64,000 bases of DNA from Isoperla grammatica (taxonomy: Eukaryota; Arthropoda; Insecta; Plecoptera; Perlodidae), in contig OX246746.1 in the NCBI GenBank assembly GCA_945910005.1, positions 35,448,638 through 35,512,637 on the forward strand. The letters run 5' to 3'. Both the position numbers and the translations under genes were made by a program. Numbering within the stretch: position 1 is the first letter of the stretch; every line of letters starts with the position of its first letter. Below the pieces are notes generated by a model, which had not been told where the DNA came from, ran no database searches, and saw only the letters and a list, made by a program, of their open reading frames with translations. Below are positions 60,296-64,000 of the stretch, piece after piece.

Positions 60296-61125
60296 TGTCA
60301 TGTAGCGAGATCACGCGCCGACCCACCCTTGTCCCTACCACCCTGGTACGGGACTCAAACCAACGTTCTGGTCGGCTGTCTCAAGGTTTAACTGGGGACG
60401 TAACACTCTCTCGAAATACGTGAACTCGCACATGCGGGATCTTTGGCAAGACTGAGGAGAACAGGGAATCTAGGTTATATTGAATCACAAGACCCTTGGT
60501 TCGAATCTTGAGGAACCATATTTATCATTACTTACATTTATCCTATACGTGGCTTTAGCGTGGCGAACCTGACTATGGTCATAGTCAGCCTGATGGGCAC
60601 ATTCCACCTGATCTAACGAGGGCCAGTGCTCCATACCTCATTACCGCATTTGCAGCTGGCAACTGTCCACCCGTTCGTCCTCCAGTCGCCTGTCGTGTCC
60701 GCGTCTTCGTCCTCAGATCCTTCCGTCCTCTGCCACGTCCATATCGTTCTCTTCCGCTCGTCTCCCACGTACCCTCAATCCTCGCCTAGGCCGCTAGGAC
60801 ATGCTTCCCCCGTTCCACCACTTCTTCCCTCGCGGGGTCAGCTCTCCACGGCGGCCACGGTCTCCTTGGCTCACGCACCTACCGGACAACCATCTTAATC
60901 GGCTCCTTCGGTGAGACTCCCCCGTCCGTCGCGTGGCGCAAAACTAGCCTCGCTCCGGCCTTTGCTGACTTAGCAGTCACGATCGAAACAATGACGAAAA
61001 CGCTGACAATCACGCTGTGGCAATAGACGATGTTGCACACATGTAGGTTGACACACTTAGAGCTTACATAAACCACGGATTCCAGTAAATAGTAAAATAT
61101 GGACAAGTCCATCTTTTACATCACA
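60296..61125 (-). repeat. 3' LTR (830 bp)
   Basis: It begins TGTGATGTAAAAG at 61125 and ends GCTACATGACA at 60296 on the minus strand, with TG...CA termini. Only the part 60296-60642 can be compared with the second LTR, because the window ends. Two B-box-like words, GGTTCGAGTCCC-type on minus and CTTGGTTCGAATC on plus (about 60497), lie inside it in opposite orientation. Confidence 0.7.
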
Positions 61126-61137
61126 TCCCCCCGCCTC
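61126..61137 (-). other. Polypurine tract
   Basis: GAGGCGGGGGGA on the minus strand lies directly before the TG of the 3' LTR, as required for plus-strand priming. Confidence 0.7.
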
Positions 61138-61604
61138 GGATAAAATCGTCTCTGATTTTGACCGTGGTTTATGATAGGTTGACACGCGACAAACAGCATG
61201 TAACCAGCCGGAGGATCCTAGCTAACCAAAAATACCATAGTCAATGTTCCTCACACCTCCGCCACAAATACACACTAAAATGAGGCTACTGGAGACATGA
61301 CCTGCAAAACCATTCGCCTAGGTACCTAACCAAAGTGAGAACAATAAAATGGGCCTAGAGGTCATGCTCCGCAACAAGGTTACATAAATAAAAATTTAAA
61401 AAATGTAAAAACTCAAAATCAAAACAATAAACAAAACCATTATCTCTGAAATACATTTTGTTTTAACCAAGATACAAATTTAAAATGGTGGTTTTGAGAA
61501 AGTAAAATTATGGTCCCTCTTGACAACAGTGGGCATCCAGGAGCGAACAATTCTTCGCTTGGAGCCCGGCCGCCGATAAACAGGTCCCACAGCAGGGTCG
61601 GCTG

Positions 61605-61710
61605 ACACTGACAGTGGACACGCGCAGGCGTCCCGAAATGTAACTGCAACACAAACAGCTGACAGTGGACACGCGCAGGCGTCCCGAAATGTAACTGCAA
61701 CACAAACAGA
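61605..61710. repeat. 51-bp tandem duplication
   Basis: Two identical units starting CTGACAGTGGACACGCGCAG and containing GTCCCGAAATGTAACTGCAA, preceded by a partial unit. Confidence 0.9.
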
Positions 61711-63104
61711 TCAACGGCAGTTACCTGTACACAATGAGAGCGCCGGCCATCTACCAGCGGCCCTCCATACGATAGCCTTTGCATCGCCAACTGGCACCCT
61801 CCTGTCACTTGCTACACACCCTACCTTCAACGAAACCAGTGCACTTTAAACGGCCATTGTTGCCAAAAACACAAAGTAATTTCAAATACTCCTTGCTAAA
61901 ATAACACCTGATTTTAAACAAATTTTGACGGTTATAATTTAAACTGGAAGCTCACATCAATCGAAATCCACAACCTCCATTCACCCTCCAAAAACATGTG
62001 AATACCTTTCCTCGCTTAGGCAGTCCCAACCTTCTACCAATGTAGAATTCGCTCGCCGGCTGCCCAGGGAAAACCAAACAATGCATTCAAGTCTGTAACA
62101 ATCTTACTAAAAAGAATGTAACAAACTTCTCGTAGTAGCGTTCACAAAACCTTCCAACCATCCTGCTAAAGTTCGAACGCCACTAATAAACTCCCATAAC
62201 CCGAGAATCACAGACCAAAAAAGGATCGGTGTCTGCCCGACATGTGCGTAACAACTCGCAGAGCAAATCATCCCTCTGAAATTACCAGGGGTGTCCAAAC
62301 GTACCTTAAACCTAATGCTTAACCTGACAAAATGATAAAATTAACCATCATCTATGGATACATAAGATTGAAGACCATAATCCTGTACTATAATAAAACT
62401 TAAATACACTCGTAAGACACCCCCGCTAAAAGCAAGGTGCAAAACACCTAGCACCTGTCTAGTGTATGATCCTCGCGTGAATGGAGTATATCGTGCCTCG
62501 AACTCGACGCTCGACGAACCCAAAACGCGGATACAGCAAATTCCTCCCTACGCTGGGCGAAAGAATCACGACAGAAAATATCGAAGATATACATAGTTAC
62601 TTGTACCTACAAAAGTTACTCGAAAAGTCATAAACCCATAGAGAGAACACACACTCAAGCCATGCACACCACAATCTACACATGCTTACACCTACATGAG
62701 CGACAAAACACATGGGCCCCCCCAGGCCCCCACAGTCGCCCTTCAATGACGAAAACACATGGACCTCCAAAGGCCCCCACAGTCGCCCATATACATGGAA
62801 ACATGTACACAAATTGTATACATGCACCTGTCATACATTCCTACATTCATACATTCATACATTCGATACAACCAACAAAATGCATCAACAAGTGTTTCAT
62901 AACTCGGCCACAGAAGACAAAATGCAGTGCTTGCGAAGTAATAAACTGGCCGCAATGATAAATCGGAACAGCTCTTAGAACGAGCACCTCACTCGTCGTC
63001 GCAGGCGAAAACTGCTGACGCGAGCACGGTCGTGGTCAGTTACAAAATACAATCACATTCCAAGCAATGTAAACAACGAAGAACACACGCTAACTATGCC
63101 ATAC

Positions 63105-63200
63105 GTCATTCACCGGCAAAAGCGGGACTCGAACCCAGTATAGCGAATGTCTTCCGTGTCAAAAAAAACCCACGACCAATCCAACGGATGCTCGAACCAA
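63105..63200 (-). mobile_element. tRNA-like sequence in the LTR element interior
   Basis: The minus strand reads GTTGGATTGGTCGTGGG, a run of T, then ACTGGGTTCGAGTCCCGC, with A- and B-box-like words in tRNA order. It is probably a SINE head or tRNA-derived insertion; the acceptor ends do not pair well. Confidence 0.4.
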
Positions 63201-63633
63201 CAAAAAAACGCAGAAATCCGCTTCCTCACAGAAATAAACAAAAGTCACAGCACTACACCTCGTAGACCGGAGTTCGAATTGAAACAGCGACGCAACCATG
63301 TTCATCACGACGTTGACACTTGAAATAACACAGCAATCAATAATAAATCCCCCAGCGCAGAGAGGCTAAGCGCGACGAAACCAAACTCAGGCCTAGATAA
63401 AAAACAACACAGAGCCTAGAAGTTCGCCACGGCTGATAATGACGTCATCGGCCCGTAATCCGAACACCGAACTGCCTGCGTACACAAAAGCCACGTAGTA
63501 AATACACACTAACAATTTATATAGTCAGATTCGCGAAGCCAGTACCTCGTCAAAATGAAATAACTAAATTTTTGATAAAATGAAAACTGTTTTCTCCAGC
63601 TCCCTAAAAAAAACTTGATAACAAGTTGTATCA

Positions 63634-63650
63634 AGACCCTAGCCTCCACC
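63634..63650 (-). other. Primer-binding-site-like sequence
   Basis: TGGTGGAGGCTAGGGTC on the minus strand starts with the complement of a tRNA 3' CCA end and lies 5 bases after the LTR end. The tRNA species was not identified. Confidence 0.55.
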
Positions 63651-63655
63651 AAATT

Positions 63656-64000
63656 TGTCATGTAGCGAGATCACGCGCCGACCCACCCTTGTCCCTACCA
63701 CCCTGGTACGGGACTCGAACCCACGTTCTGGTCGGCTGTCTCAAGGTTTTACTGGGGACGTAACACTCTCGACATACGTGAACTCGTACATGCGGGATCT
63801 TTGGCAAGACTGAGGAGAACAGGGAATCTAGTTTATGTTGAATCACAAGACCCTTGGTTCGAATCTTGAGGAACCATATTTATTATTACTTACATTTATC
63901 CTATACGTGGCTTTAGCGTGGCGAACCTGACTATGGTCATAATCAGCCTGATGGGCACATTCCACCTGATCTAACGAGGGCCAGTGCTCCATACCTCATT
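63656..64000 (-). repeat. 5' LTR, partial (cut by window edge)
   Basis: This matches 60296-60642 from ATGACA inward. The remaining 485 bp or so and the target duplication lie outside the window. Confidence 0.72.

Larger units (their letters stand above)
61138..63633 (-). other. Non-coding interior of the LTR element
   Basis: Only short frames occur on either strand and none resembles a retroelement protein. It contains a 51-bp tandem duplication (61605-61710), an imperfect duplication around AGGCCCCCACAGTCGCCC (62722 and 62772), and a tRNA-like sequence at 63105-63200. Large non-coding interiors define LARD-type elements. Confidence 0.6.
60296..64000 (-). mobile_element. Non-autonomous LTR retrotransposon (LARD-like), continues past the window
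   Basis: Two direct repeats, 60296-60642 and 63656-64000, differ by about nine substitutions and one 2-base indel over 345 bp by eye. On the minus strand the LTR starts TGTGATG and ends ATGACA. The end is followed 5 bases later by TGGTGGAGGC, a PBS-like sequence, and the left LTR is preceded by a GAGGCGGGGGGA polypurine tract. These signals fix the orientation as minus. The 2.5-kb interior has no gag, protease, RT or integrase, so the element must depend on proteins from another element. Confidence 0.75.

Noticed and set aside
60296..64000. Simple segmental duplication instead of LTRs
   Set aside because: TG/CA ends, a polypurine tract and a PBS-like site at the right places favour LTRs. The target duplication could not be seen, so some doubt remains.

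Overview
This is a repeat-dominated stretch of a eukaryotic, almost certainly invertebrate metazoan, nuclear genome. It is AT-rich and has no bacterial-style gene layout. I found no host gene that I can defend. Every recognisable protein-coding stretch belongs to a retrotransposon, and every long open frame without transposon homology lies in a tandem array whose unit length is a multiple of three. One SINE family combines a 5S-rRNA-like head, a tRNA-like segment and a domain resembling the Deu domain described from deuterostome SINEs. That would fit a marine deuterostome such as an echinoderm, hemichordate or amphioxus. Related SINE domains also occur in molluscs, so the phylum stays open.

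Layout. 1-5.3 kb: tRNA-derived SINEs of two families and two minisatellites (48-bp and 18-bp units). 5.4-7.8 kb: a 5'-truncated, frameshifted Jockey/CR1-type LINE. 8.2-10.5 kb: two copies of the 5S/tRNA composite SINE and a LINE-like tail. 11.9-13.0 kb: a transposon-like inverted-repeat element rich in TGCTCGCGAGCA palindromes. 16.1-20.6 kb: a Dong/R4-like LINE with a restriction-like endonuclease, sitting against an (AAT)n tract and split by a 1.3-kb hAT-type element with its target duplication still readable. 23.1-24.2 kb: a 1.1-kb near-palindrome with arms of about 510 bp. 24.8-27.3 kb: 51-bp and 31-bp minisatellites on either side of a second hAT element with a perfect 8-bp target duplication. 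30.0-30.8 kb: a fold-back element made of GTAGACGAAA-like words. 31.7-35.1 kb: a 3.4-kb array of about 141 copies of a 24-bp unit. 35.2-36.1 kb: a third hAT-like element and another SINE.

36.7-48.5 kb is a retrotransposon cluster. It holds a 3' fragment of a Dong/R4-like element with a long (ATT)n tail, a nearly complete but inactivated CR1-type LINE (PHD-finger ORF1 and APE endonuclease/RT ORF2), a satellite of about 148 bp, two hairpin elements, and a near-full-length minus-strand Dong/R4-like LINE flanked on both sides by (ATT)n. 49-52.5 kb holds tetranucleotide arrays, a fold-back element, an old LINE tail and a Harbinger-like MITE. 56.7-59.8 kb is a badly decayed relic of a second RLE-type LINE family. 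60.3-64.0 kb, running off the right edge, is a minus-strand LTR retrotransposon with an 830-bp LTR, PPT and PBS but no gag or pol, so a LARD-type non-autonomous element.

The parts are parasites that depend on one another rather than a pathway. The SINEs carry pol III promoter heads and 3' ends that look borrowed from LINEs. The hAT-like and MITE elements need transposase from elsewhere. The LTR element needs proteins in trans. The Dong/R4-like LINEs appear to use (TAA)n tracts as target and tail, which may explain part of the (ATT)n content. The most unusual observations are an in-frame TAA shared by two diverged Dong/R4-like copies, the 5S-tRNA-Deu-like SINE, the large palindromes, the gene-less LTR element and strong over-representation of the palindrome GTAGGCCTAC.
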